A stretch of 64,000 nt of DNA from Caenorhabditis elegans (GCF_000002985.6 NC_003281.10:10354001-10418000); one strand, 5' to 3'. Counted from the first letter of the stretch, positions 36,881 to 51,412 are shown. Notes: a model not told the origin generated them from the letters alone. Translations and numbers: made by a program.

Positions 36881-39032
36881 ATTTCTTTGAAGATATGTTG
36901 GAAAAAATTTTTCACTAACAATATCGTGATTTCCTATTTTTTATTTGTTAACAGTTATTGAAAAAAATTTAAAAAAAAACAAAATTATTAGATTTAGAAA
37001 AATGTTTATATAAAAGTGAAACATGTTTCAACACCCACATGTCAGTGAGCACTAATAAACTATGAAAACCTTAGTTTGTACAGCTTTTCATATTTGATTC
37101 ATTGGAAAATTCTTGAAATAAACATGTTTGTCAAATATATTGTTACACAAAGTTTTTCCCAACATTTCGAATTAAGATAATCTACCAAAAAAACGCAAAC
37201 TTCTAAACAAAAATGACAGAAAAATTAGTTTAAAATTGAAGAAAGTTGTCCAAAGTTTCAAAAATTTGCCAACAGTTATACATATTAAGTTGGCCAAAGA
37301 CGGAAAAAGTTACACATTGCCGACCGCTTTTGAAATTATTGAACATTGTAGAAAGTTGCATAAAGCACCAATAAATTTTTCCAATTTCCAAAAAAAAAAC
37401 CGGAAAAAATTAAAGTGCCAAAATTGTTTTTTTTTCATTTATCGAAATTCGCCAAAAATTAAGAAAAGTTGCTAAAACCATCCCCCAAATTTATGAAATC
37501 TCTAAAAATATCCGAAAAAATACCAAAATGCCGAGATTTTCTCATATTTTATATGCTGAGCACCAACCAACACACCTCAAACTGAAACAAATATGAGCTT
37601 AGCCTTGACTTTTCCGTCATCACTTGATCCTTTTGATGCTCAAGACGTGGGAATCTGCTTTGATGAATTTGTGAACGAATTTAGAGAGAACTTAGGAATA
37701 AAAGTTGGCAAAAGCAGGAGCAAGAGTTGGCAAATAGTAAGTGAAACTGTTGATTTTTTGGCAAACTGAGAACATATCGGATTTCGGAAAAAGTTTAACA
37801 GGAGTCAATAGACAAAAGTGCACTGAATAGTAGTGATTGACACGTATCGAATAGACAACGTTCGCCAGCTTTCGACCACTTTGAGCAACTTTTGGCAACT
37901 TTAAAGATGAATCGGCTATTCTTGGGAACTATGAAAAATGTTCGGCAACTTTCGCCTGCTTTCGACAAAGTTCGACAAGCGTTCAAATTTTTCAGAAGTT
38001 TTCTATTTATGTAATCAAAAAAAATTCCATCAACTCTCTGTTACCTATAGAAACTTCTGACAAAAAAATCTCTATTTTCTTGAAAACTGCTTATGAAATC
38101 CAAAATTTCTATATACCGAATCATTAATAAAAAATTCAGAAAAATGCCATAAATTGAAAAATGATTCATCAAAATTTTTTTAGAAGTCAAATAACAAATG
38201 TTCTACAAATGAGAATAATCCATACAATTTCTTCCTGTTATTAATTTGAACTAAATCCGATTAAAAATCCTAGAAATTCCGTGCGAAGTTCGAAAAATAG
38301 TCGTTTGGATTTTTTTTTTGTTCAAGAGGTGTGAGAGAATTGTCAAGTAGTTCAGATGATGTGAGAAAAGATCGAAGAGAGCAGAAAAGCCTTGCTCTCG
38401 GAGCATCTATTCTTAGGTTTGAACACATGGGAAATTCTAGAAAAAGTAGAGTTTTGTAGCAGGCTACTGCAGAAAATTTGAATTTTTAACCGAAAATCGC
38501 CGAAAAATGCCATAAATTTCCAAAGAAAAAATTGCAAAATTTGCAAAAATTTGTCTACATTTTTTAAGCATGTCAAAAGTTTCCTGAAGTTAGAAAACGC
38601 TGTCGAAAATGCTTTAAAAGTTCTTATTCAAACCGCCAATTTTTTCGACAAAGTGTCGACAATTGCAGAAAATTGGAAAATGTTGGTAAAAATTCTGAAA
38701 AAATTGTCAAAACGTGACAAGAATTTTTTTGAACGACCGAATTTTTTACAGAAGGCCAAAATTGGCAGAAGTTGTCTAAGTTACTTTAAAGATACTGTGA
38801 ATATGTTCGAAAATTTTTCGAATTACCAAAAAGTGTAAAACTTGAAGAAATGTTCATCCAAAATTTTCAGCAGTGATGTCTTACATCACTAGTTCTGCAA
38901 ACCACGTCATCTTCTAACAAAAACATGAAAATTGAGGGTTTTGCACTTATAATGATAAAATGACTCTGAAATATCAGAAATTACAATCACCGAAATTTAA
39001 AAAAGAGCAAAAAATCAAGAAAAGTGATGTGC
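36881..39032. other. AT-rich DNA with GGCAACTTT-type repetition
   Basis: Recurrent TTGGCAACTTT / AAAGTTGGCAAA / AAAGTTCGACAA motifs at about 37250-38000 and 38570-38830 suggest an old repeat. No coding exon seen. Confidence 0.4.
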
Positions 39033-39164
39033 TCATTTCGTAGGACAGACCAGTAGCTTCTCCTTCCCAAGCTCCAATCTAATTGTGCTCCCCCGTTGAT
39101 TCATCAGTGCAAATATTTGAATAGACTGCCCTTCGCTGAGACCGGAAATGTGATAGAGCATCAT
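39033..39164 (-). pseudogene. Galectin-like exon fragment
   Basis: A 43-codon minus-strand frame (ATG 39164, TGA 39033) reads LYHISGLSEGQSIQIFALMN and then RGSTIRLELGKEKL. This fits the N-terminal beta-strands of a galectin carbohydrate-recognition domain (I-x-G-L-x-x-G-x-x-I-x-I ... I-x-L). Codon use is gene-like, unlike its surroundings. The sugar-binding half (H-x-N-P-R, W-x-x-E) is absent. No AG acceptor fits the frame, and a stop lies four codons upstream. It may be a relic, an orphan exon, or a very small gene. It lies 297 bp past the kinase stop on the same strand. Confidence 0.4.
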
Positions 39165-39245
39165 GTAAGGTGTTCAGTTTTTATTGCCTAAACAATAAAT
39201 GCTACAGTTTTCAGCGTCCAAGAAGCGAAACCAGTAGAAAAGTTA

Positions 39246-39318
39246 CAGCAGCCGACATCTCCCAGGTCGTGAGAAAATACTTACTCGGCAGCCTTGCCAG
39301 CAAGATGTCGGTTGATAT
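39246..39318. repeat. CCGACA palindrome
   Basis: CAGCCGACATCTCCCAGG pairs imperfectly with GCCAGCAAGATGTCGGTTG. Member of the family at 17092, 36830, 39863-40300 and 41738-41925. Confidence 0.65.
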
Positions 39319-39460
39319 AGCATTTTATATAGTGTAGCTAGCTTTCATATCTTTACTGAACAACTTTACTGAACAACAACCCTTTTTTAAATGTTTTGTA
39401 CCTTTATAACCGTATCAAACTTATGAAGAAAGGAATAGAATAAAGTGAAAAAAAAACAAA

Positions 39461-42069
<2,609 letters not shown>

Positions 42070-42400
42070 TCATCGATGGACCTGCAATCTGAGCAATTTT
42101 TTGGAGCATTTTGCAATGAGAGAGAGAGAAAAAGGGCCAAAAATATGTTTTTCTTTCAATAGACATGTGATAGAGTGAAAAGAAGAGAGATAAGAGATGA
42201 CTGGGGTAGCTGGGCTTGGAAAATTCCATTGTTTACATAATGTCAAGGGGGTGAAACTTCAAAAAACACGAGTGAGGAGAAGGAAAATGTGGGAGAAGGA
42301 CAAAAGATGTTCCCACGATCATAAGTACTGCTCGGTGGAGCTGGCAGCGCTAGAGGAGGTGGCCGCAAAAATATAGAAAAATTGGTGGCCGAGTTTTTCA

Positions 42401-42735
42401 ATAAGATTGTAAAAGCAAAAGTTAGGCCAGAATAGGAAAGTTAGGCCATACTATAGAAGGTAGGTCATCAAACCAAAAATTAGGCCATCAAAGCAACAAT
42501 TAGGCTATAAAACAAAAATTTAGGACATTTTAGAGAAAGTTAAATGGCAAGTGAAAAAGTTAGGCCACACTAGTAAAAGTTAGGCCATTAAATTAAAAGC
42601 TGGGACATAGAAAAAACAGTTAGGTCATAAAGACAAAAATTAGGCCATACTAGGAAAACCTAGGTCATACAAGAAAAATTAGGCTATTCGCCCAAAAAAT
42701 TAGATCATGAAAATGAAAGCTAGGACATGCAAACA
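42401..42735. repeat. Degenerate tandem GTTAGGCCATA minisatellite
   Basis: A unit of roughly 20-35 bp containing TTAGGCCATA / TAGGTCAT recurs more than ten times upstream of the kinase gene. Related to the GTGGCCTAG and GTGGCCGAG units elsewhere in the window. Confidence 0.7.
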
Positions 42736-44455
42736 ACTGAATAAGGAAAGTCAGAGCTTTTTCCAATTTTTCACAGAATAATCTTCAGAATAGTTGCACA
42801 ATTATGTGAGTCTGATTTTAGAAAAAAAGCCATAATTTGCATGTATTGATGGCTGAGTTTTATGCTTTTCGAGGCCATGTGGAAAAAGTTGGCCAAATCC
42901 AAAAAAAAAGTTTTCAGAAAAAGTGTATAGTAGATAGTAGTTCCTCACGACGCATATTCACAAGTGGACCCACTCTCCGTTTCCTGTGTGATCTCCGTTT
43001 TCTCTCTCGGTTTAACCCAAATATTTTTAATTAAACTTACTCCTCTCTCTCCCTTTCTGTGTCGGCTGGCAGTACTCGTCTTCTTCCTTTCAGCCTAATT
43101 ACATTCCAAAATTGGCTTGATTATTATTAGTACGAGCGAACTGCAAATAAGGAAAACAAAAAGGGCACGTGGCCTAATTTTTGCGTTCCGCGGCCAGGTG
43201 GCAAAAGTGTCGAAAAACCCGGAAACTGTCAAGTTCGCAAGTCATGGCCTAGAGAGAGAGAAAGTTCGGCCACGAATTTTGTGTGAAAACAGCGACACTA
43301 TATACCACCGCTGTTTAAAATTCTCCGATTGATGTAACGGGCGAGGGGAGAATCAAGACTTCTGTCTCCATGGCCGAGAAAGAGAAAGTTCGGTCACCAT
43401 TTGTTGCGGCTAAAAACACCCGTATGGCTCCGTAGCCTAAAAAGGAAAACTCGGCCACCACTTTTTTTGAAGACACTGAAACCTCTAAGAAAAGGAAAAA
43501 TGAAAAAAAAACGCAAAGTTTGCAGGGGCTCCGTAAATAGGGAAGGATGGAGCTCACACAACACACAAAAACGGAGCCACAAATCTGCTCCCGGAGCCGC
43601 CTAATTGTCTGCATTCAACTTTTCCCCGCGTTGCAAAAAAACACGCCACTGAACTTTTTTTTGGGGGGGGGGGGGGGGGGAATGGGTAAAAAACGAGACT
43701 TTTGCCGACGATGAGTTTGAGGCAGAGGATTAGGTGAGAGCAGGGGGGTCTCTATGAATTTTCGGGGGTCAAATGAATTGGGAAAGGAGAGTGGGAGAGC
43801 TTCACGCTTCGATGGAATGACGTATGAACTTATATCAAGTAAAATGGCTGGTGCGTTACGTGGCCGAGAAAAAGTAGGTGGCCGAGTTGTTTCATGCTTG
43901 AACAATGCAGTAGGCAGCCTTTTGTCACCGAGGCCGAAGCTTCTATGCCCACGGCCGGCGAGAAGAAAAACTAGGTCACCATTTTTTTTCTCGGAAAAAA
44001 ATCGCCTAAAAATGTATGTTGAGATCATCTTCCGCCCTTTTAGAAAAACTCGGCCACAAATTTTTCTTCGCGGCCGTGTCACACGACACGAAAAAATCCA
44101 AAGTTGTCATTAAACAAATGCGCAAAAAAATAAAATATATGGAGAATCCTCGGGCTTTTCCCAGTTTTTTCTTGCTCGGAGCTCACGCGATAAACAAAAT
44201 GAAATAAACAATTCTACGAGGACGAAGAAGAGCTTTCATCGAAGATTATTTCTGACAAGAAATTTGGAGCAAAAAAAAATCAAGAAATAAGAAGAAAATG
44301 CTAAAAAATTCATGGGTAATCGGTTTTATCGTCGCTCAAGGTAATTGAAAATTCTGAGCACATTTTATAGATTCGACAAAAAAAGAGCAAAAGATCATAT
44401 TTTTGCTGATTTTCAATCGGAATTCCTCTTTAAAAATTAGGAAAATTTGCGCGAA
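42736..44455. other. DNA upstream of the kinase, with GGCCGAG repeats
   Basis: Pyrimidine-rich promoter-like DNA at about 42940-43100. Scattered ACTCGGCCACC / GGTGGCCGAG motifs run from 43140 to 44100. Several longish open frames on both strands here are a by-product of repeat composition, not genes. Confidence 0.45.
43663..43680. repeat. 18-base G tract
   Basis: Uninterrupted run of 18 G after eight T. Such monoG tracts can form G-quadruplexes and are a known deletion hotspot class in C. elegans lacking the FANCJ-type helicase DOG-1. Confidence 0.95.
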
Positions 44456-44702
44456 TTACAGGAACACAAAATTCTGAGAATGCGTATTGAGCAACATATT
44501 TGACGCGCAAAATATCTCGTAGCGAAGACTACAGTAATCCTTTAGAAGGCTACTGTAGCGCTTGCGTCGATTTACAAAAAAAAATTTTCAAGCGCTACAG
44601 TAGTCCTTTAGCGAATTGCTGTAAATAGTTTTCGCTGCGAGATATTTTTGCGCGTCAAATATGTTGCTCAATACGCATTCTCAGAATTTCGTGTTCCTGT
44701 AA
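44456..44702. repeat. Palindromic repeat, ACTACAGTA family, copy 2
   Basis: Ends TTACAGGAACAC / GTGTTCCTGTAA are exact complements. Inside them both arms carry ATTCTGAGAATGCGTATTGAG, GACGCGCAAAATATCTCG and CTACAGTA motifs. The most symmetrical of the four copies. Confidence 0.85.
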
Positions 44703-45293
44703 TAAAATATGTCGCTTTCAGTAATGAATTCTGAAGTGATTTTTGTGAGAAAAAGTGAAAAATTCGAAAGTTGCGCGTAAAATATAGTGCAATGGGTATG
44801 CAGTGCATTCTTTTCACACTTTACGCGCGAATTTTAAAATTTTACAAGCTTTCATGTGTAAAATCCTAATTATTTGGTGGTTTTGACAGAAATTTCGGTT
44901 TAAAACTTAGAATCAAGCGTGTAGTTACAGTACCCGCCAATTTAAAGGCGCAGCGTTTTAATAAGGTAGGTCGAAGGAGGAAAAGGCAAGGACGACATCT
45001 ATATTGTGTGTGTGTCTGTGCATGTGCTCTCCAGCTCTCCAGCAGCAGCACGCCGCCATCGATTCTTCCCATATTTCTCTGGGCTCTGCGCTGTGCTGTC
45101 TTCCCTTTCAATGGCGGGAAGAAGAGCAGCGGCAGAGAGCACCGCGTGTATGTCAAGCAAAAAAGAAGAGCTTAAACCTAATCATATTTACAACGACGAC
45201 GAGAGGGAATGTCACACACACAAGGAATGAGGAATCTTTAGAGCAACCGGGCAAAATAAAAAACACCAAAAAAATGAAGAAAAAATATTCTAA
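44703..45293. other. Intergenic DNA between chl-1 and upstream repeats
   Basis: Includes GTACCCGCCAATTTAAAGGCGC near 44931-44952, a TG-rich run near 45005, and a relatively GC-rich block to about 45150. Open frames on both strands overlap; none has splice support. Confidence 0.4.
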
Positions 45294-48200
45294 TTATTTC
45301 TTAGAATTCGCTTCAAAAAAGCTCCTCGTCTTTCGAATAATCTCGCCAAATCCCAACTTGACTTGAGTGCGATCTCCAATCCACGTGGACAACTTTCTCC
45401 GAGTGGACTCCTTTGCGTAGCGGTCGTCGAAGAGATAGACGGCCGCGTAGTCTCGGCGGTGACGGATTGCTCGACCGATGGCTTGATTCACGGCGTGCAT
45501 GCATAGAGATTCGTAGAGCAGGTTTCCACCGTTCGGCATTTGAGTGTCGAGGAACTGAAAAAAACATTTTGAAATTTTGAGTTATTGGGGGGAGGGTGGC
45601 CCTTTTGTGTTCTTGCGTGGTGGCCTAGGATCCGAGTAAAGTGTGGCCTACAATTTCCAAGGATTTAGCTCAATAGGTGGCCTAGAATTTGATTCACGTG
45701 ATGGCCTAGATTCTGATTTCGTGGTCTAGAACTGTAGTCATTTGATGGCCTATGATTTGAGTGAAGTAGTGGCCTAGAGTTATAGTGATATGGTGGCCTA
45801 GAAATTCTGTAATGGGGTGGTCTAGAATTTCTTAATCTAGTGGGTGGCCTCGATATATAGTAATGGGTGGCCTAAAATTATAGTGATATGGTGGCCTAGA
45901 ATTTAAAAATCAACTGGTGGTCTAAAATTCGCTGACCAAGGATTCCTGTAAATTGGTCTAGGATTTCCATTTTAGAAAAATTACGCTAAATCTGCTTTTC
46001 CATATTTTTAGAGTCCATCACTATTACCTTCATCCGTTCCCTCAACTCGACGCTGGTCTTATTCGGATACGGTAATCCGATAACAATGACCGCCCGTCCG
46101 AGCTCATCACAAAAATTTATTCCCTCGCTCATTTTACCGCCGACGACAGCAAATAGAATGGCTCCTTTCGATGTTTTTGCAGCTCGGCTGAATCGGTCCC
46201 AGACGTCTGATGTTGGTTGCCGGCTTTCTGTGAATACGGCCTTCTTTTCCTGAAAAAAAACAAAGACAATGCAAATGTGCTCTAGCGTACTTTTTGGATA
46301 TTTATTGAGATTTGATGCAAAATTTGAATTTTTTCTTATTTTCGTTTTAACAAAAATATATTATTCTACGGTAAAATCCCAGGAAGGGTCTCGAAACGAA
46401 AACTACCTCGATCCGCTTCAAAATCCCAAATTCCTTCATCTTTTTCTGGAAATTGAACAAAAAGTCGTATGACGGCACAAAGATCACAACTCCATTCGGA
46501 ATATGCGGAATCAGGGCCTGAATTGACGTGGCCAACGATCTCAACGTGGTATCGGCGCCACGTGTCTGATATGTGAGTTGGAATGGTTTTCCGTCGACAG
46601 TTCGTTCTACGGTTACCGCGAGCAGCTGGGAATCATCAATGACGTGGCAACACGAAAAACGACGGATTGAGTCGGCGCCGATCGATCCACGGGATAGGGT
46701 CTCCACGAGAAGCTGAGCTGGCTCCATTGTGCCACCGACGAGGATTGTGGCTCGGGCGGAAGTGACCACTTCGGAAAGACGATCCGCCGGATTTAGGAGC
46801 ATGAATCGGAATCTGGAAGTTGAAAAGTTTTCGGATTTTCTGGAAAAAAAAATCGGTGGCCGAATTTTACTCAAATAAAATTAGCTGGCCGAACTTTCAG
46901 TATTAAAAAGCAGTGGCCGAGTTCTGCCCGAATAAAACTAGTGGCCTAGTTTTCACATTTTGGTAACGGAGTCAGTGGCCGAACTTTTCCTATTCTGAAA
47001 AAATTGGTGGCCGAAGTTTACTCAACATAAATATGCTTGCCTAGTTTTTTATGAGAAAAACTATTGATGACCGATTTTTCCAATGTGAGAAAAATAGTCT
47101 CAATAAATATCAGCACACTTTTGCGGGGAAGTCGATTTTCAAAAAAAAAAAGCAAAACCCAAAACTCGGCCACCGATTTGTTTTTCACGGTCACGTTCAA
47201 AAATCGTTGCTATCATACTTTGCTTCGGTGGCCGACTTTTCCACAATAATTCGGCCATCTTCGCATTTGTTGGTTAATGCGTCGATGAACGATTTCAGCG
47301 AAAAAAGTGGAGAAGGAACGGGTTTTGGCGGTGGAAGAGGCTCAGCTTCTGGCTCAGGCTCCGCTTCTTTTGCAGCCATGAGTTTCTGGATTCCGGTTAG
47401 TTTTGGCTTCTCATTTTCTTTCTTGATTTCCTGGAAAAGTTATTGGATTCTAGGTTTTAGGCTTCGGAATTTTCACGGTAAATCAATTTTTCCTGGATCT
47501 TCATTTTCAATTTTAATGGCTTTTTTTGAATACTTTTTAGAAAAAAATTATTGTAATACTTTAAAAAAATGATAGGTAATTCAAATTTTTATGAAAAAAT
47601 TGATATTTTTCGTAAAAAATGAAAATTTCAGTTTGAATTTATGATACGTTTTAATTTTTTTTGAAAATTTGTTTCTGTTTCTGAGGTATTTTTCTTAATT
47701 TTTTAAAGTGAATTTTTCGATTTTTGGAATTAATTACTTCTTTCTGTAATCTCATGTAAAATCCATGAAATTTCTTGCACAAATCCGTCTTCTCCATATA
47801 TTCGGCCAATTTGAACAGATTAATTTCTAGAATATTCAAATTTCGTGCCAACTGAGCCATCGTCATCACATCTTCTTTTGATTGGCTATTTAAGAAAATG
47901 AGCATTTTGCTGGTGAGTGATTCCAGTTGTTTCATGTAAAGTAGGTTATGAGCCAGAAGCTTCAGCTTGTAGTGAGCATTGTATTCTCGAATTAGACGCA
48001 GTGCGAGGGTTAGGGATTTCGTGGAAATTTCAGCAGAGTAGAGGGAACCTGAAAAAAATTCCTTTAAAATTGGAAATTTCCGGGAGGTTTTTTTTTTAAA
48101 AAAAAGGTTTGGAAATTTTTTTAAAGTGATTTTCAGGGAATTATTTAGGAAACAATTTAATTGAAAAATAACGATTTTTTAAATTGGAAAATAGTTTTTT

Positions 48201-51200
48201 CAGTGATTTTTAGAAATTTTTGTATATTGAAAAATTGTTTTTTTTTTGAAAATTTTTTGAATAAAATTAGCGATTTTCTGAAAAAAAAATATTTTGAAAA
48301 TTGTGATTTTTTGAATTTTTTAAATTGAAAAATGTGCTTTTTTGAAATAAAATTTTTTTTTATTGAAAAGCAGATTTTTTTTTCGTTTTTTTTTTTTTGA
48401 AAAAAAAAAGAAAAATAGTGATTTCCGTATTTTTAAAAACTAAAAATTGAAATTATTCGTTTTTTGGAATAAATAAGGATTTTATTTCAATGTTTTTGAA
48501 ATTTTTTTTGAAAAAAAAAACGTTTTTCAAGTCGAGTTCTGTAAAAAAAGTTAAATTTGAAAAAGATTTAATTCATTTAAAAAATTAATGAAAAACATTT
48601 ATTTTTAGTTGAAAAGTAGAGTTTTTTGAATTTTTTTGAAATTTTTTGAACAAAAAACATTAAATGAAAAACTGTGATTTTTGTAAACATATAATTAAAA
48701 AATATGAAGAAAAAATTTTTGGAAGAAAATTGAAAAAAATTAAATTTTGATTATTTTTAAATTTGAAAAAAATTATTCTAACAATTTTTGAAGCCATTTT
48801 TCGAAACTTTTTCCAATTTCCGAAAAAAAAACGAACTAATAGTATTCAACACATTATGTGCCTCGTCGAGTACAATAACATTATCCTTTAATTCAATTCC
48901 CCATGCTTTTCGTGTTCCATCATGAAGCAAAACTTGATATGGAAGAAGAACAAGTTGACACTGTGGAACAGATTTTCTTGTAGCAAAATATGGGCATCCA
49001 TTGGAAAGTTTTCCCTGTTTTGACACTTCAAGTGTACTTTTCAATTTGTTCGAGAGGACTCCATTCACTACATCTTCGATTTGTGTGGAATTGTAGAATT
49101 CGCATGAAGTCGCACAGGTTTTTGTCTTTTTCGTGGTTCCTTTCTCCAATTTCTGAACTTTTTCCTTTTCCGACATTCCGTTTTTTCGCAATTCCATACA
49201 TTTTTCATTGATTAAATGATTTAATTTCAACTTTTTGACTTCTTCATTTACACATAATGTTCCTCGTGAGGCACATGTAACTATTCTGGGTTGAAATCTA
49301 GTTTTTGCGAGCTCCTCGGCAAGTTGCTCCAATTGAGAATGTGTTCGTGATGCGTAGAAAATCTGGAAAATTCAGAAAATTTCAAGACAGTTTGAATAAA
49401 AAATTATTGATTTTTCAGTTTTCAATTAAAAAAATTTTAATGCAGTTTTGAAAATTTACAAAAAAACCAAATTTTCATTTAAAAAAATTTGTTCGGTAAA
49501 TTGAAAATTCTCCGACTTAATTTCGATTATTTTTTTCAGACAACTTTCATTAAAAAAAAAAAAGACGTATTACGGTAACACGAAACTCTGAGAATGCGTA
49601 TTGGGCAACATATTTGACGCGCAAAATATCTCAAAGCGAAAACTACAGTAATCCTCTAAATTGCTGTTGTAGCTCCTGTGTCGATTTACAAAAACCTTTT
49701 ATTTATTGATTTTTAAAAACGAAAAATTAAAGAAAATTGAGAGCCGTTGTAACTTTTTGAAAAGAAATTAATTTCAAAAATATTGCCCGTAAATCGACAC
49801 AAGCGCTACAGTAGTCATCCAAAGGATTACTGTAGTTTTCGCGTCGGAATATTTTGCGCGTCAAATATGTTGCCCAATACGCATTCTAAGAATTTTTTGT
49901 TCCTGTAATAATATGACAGCTATATGCGACTTTTGAGATGAAAGTGCAATCGCGCTCCATAGCCAAATAAAAAATAAAAACGCTCTGCCCCCGAAACATG
50001 GGTCTCGTTAGGTATTGGCGGTAAAACCCAAGATTTTCCAATTTTTAATGATATACAGTTACTGTCACAAAAATGCTTGAAAAAGTTTGAATTGCACTTT
50101 CATTTGGCTATGGAGCGCGATTGCACTTTCCGAAATATTGAAATAAATTCTGTACTTTCAGACATTTCAGTGGCTTCTCCTCTTCTTCATCGACATCATC
50201 GAAAAAATCGGAATCCCGCTGTTTCTCACTTTTCTCGTCGTTATTGTATTCTTCCGATGGGGCGGCTTCCTGGAAATTTTATTTTGAATTTTGATATTTC
50301 TGTATTATTTCTATAATAGAAACTTCTAGAATAACATTTTCTTGAAAACCTGGCATATTCAATTTATGAAACTTCAAATTTGTAGCGACTACTGTGGCTG
50401 GGATCGTGGCGAGACCCACTCAGAAAACAGCGTGCGCCTTTAAAGTGAGGCATCAAGTGTCTATTCTATGTATTACTATGTAACTATTCTATTGTGTATC
50501 TATTCATATTGTGGAATCTATTCTATATCTATCTTGCTATATAATACTGTTAACATTTTTTCACATTTCTCAAAAAATTAGCAATACTGAAGGTTTGTAT
50601 TTAAAAATTTGGAATTTTTGCGTATTTCAAGGTTTTTCCAGAAAAAAAAAGCCAGGTTCTAGTCAGAAATCTTGAAATTTTCCGAAAAAACGGTCAGCCA
50701 CATGTGAATTTCCGGATAAAAGTTCAATTATTACATCTTGAGGTTCGAGAAACTGATCCGTATCCCTGGCCGGGGCTTTTCTCTTTCTGGAGACCTCGAC
50801 CATTCCTCGCCGGGCTTGATCGATTCGTGACTGCAATCTGAATGATTTTTTTCATTTAAAAAAAAATTAAAAAAGAATAATTATTCAATTTCCAACACCT
50901 TTCCCGACTCTGAATTTGCTCCAAAATCTCCGTCTCTACGTCTTGAGCTCGCATTTTCTCACGAACTGCCGTCTCCCAATTGTCGGCGGTGGTGATTTTA
51001 TCGCATTCCGTGATTTTCGTGTGAACCTCCCCGAGCCGTGTGCTCAAATCAGTCGAAATTCGTAGTTCTTCAGCTTCCAGCCACGTCATCGTCGAGCACA
51101 ACACGCTGAGCGACTTTCCGGTGCCTGTTGGAGATTCGAAAATGCCAATTTTCCGTTGTTCAATGCATTGGCGGATTTCTCGCATCAAATTGAGTTGAAT

Positions 51201-51236
51201 GTCGTATGGTTGAAATGGAAATGAGAATTCGTCCAT
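45294..51236 (-). CDS. chl-1: CHL1/DDX11-type iron-sulphur DNA helicase
   Basis: Nine exons, 51236-50899, 50837-50735, 50269-50156, 49362-48837, 48048-47738, 47430-47219, 46812-46407, 46249-46028 and 45554-45294 (TAA), give 830 residues. A superfamily 2 XPD/FANCJ-group helicase; CHL1/DDX11 acts in sister-chromatid cohesion and genome stability in the nucleus. Walker A is SPTGTGKS (35-42). [14 protein letters not shown] is motif Ia. Cysteines between (CVNEEV, CMEL, CEFY, CPYF) can ligate the 4Fe-4S cluster. The Walker B box VIVLDEAHN has DEAH at 351-354. [10 protein letters not shown] and QAIGRAIRH are the C-terminal motifs. Exon 4 uses a weak donor, GTTCGT. A CCCAG lies a few bases before the ATG. 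hat-1 ends 598 bp upstream on the same strand, so an operon is possible. Confidence 0.92.
45595..45960. repeat. GTGGCCTAGAATTT tandem repeat in the last chl-1 intron
   Basis: About ten or more copies of GGTGGCCTAGAATTT-like units spaced 25-40 bp apart, all in the same orientation (antisense to chl-1). They fill most of intron 45555-46027. Confidence 0.8.
46855..47235. repeat. GTGGCCGA repeat units in a chl-1 intron
   Basis: Copies of GGTGGCCGAATTTT / GTGGCCGAGTTCT recur near 46856, 46911, 46974 and 47008, with inverted CTCGGCCACC near 47164. A copy of TCGGCCACCGA also lies at the end of the exon at 47219-47430. Confidence 0.65.
49570..49908. repeat. Palindromic repeat, ACTACAGTA family, copy 3
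   Basis: Ends TTACGGTAACAC and TTGTTCCTGTAA; arms share GACGCGCAAAATATCTC, AAAACTACAGTAATCC and GTCGATTTAC. Sits in the chl-1 intron 49363-50155. Confidence 0.8.
49941..50129. repeat. Perfect 28-bp inverted repeat with 133-bp loop
   Basis: 49941-49968 (AAAGTGCAATCGCGCTCC...) is the exact reverse complement of 50102-50129. The loop contains a TCTCGTTAGGTATTGGCGG terminus of the element seen at 14941. The right arm lies 27 bp from the splice donor at 50155. Confidence 0.85.
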
Positions 51237-51412
51237 TCTGCTGGGATAGAGTGAGAGATCATTTATTTCGGTGAGTTTTTTTTTTGTAATTGAAGAATAA
51301 TATATAAGAAGATAAAAATATATTCGGGATTTTCAACTGGGAATTCGATTTTTAGCTGAGAGTTTAGAGAGCGGAAAAATTCATGAAACATTCACAATAA
51401 GTCAAATAGGAC

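Noticed and set aside
42401..42735. CRISPR array
   Set aside because: Units and spacers are degenerate and irregular; the sequence is eukaryotic and the array is a minisatellite.
43754..44113. 119-codon plus-strand frame and 155-codon minus-strand frame
   Set aside because: Both overlap GGCC repeats and the G tract; composition effect, no splice or domain support.
45004..45366. 120-codon plus-strand frame near the end of chl-1
   Set aside because: Low-complexity start (TG repeat), overlaps the chl-1 last exon antisense, no splice signals.
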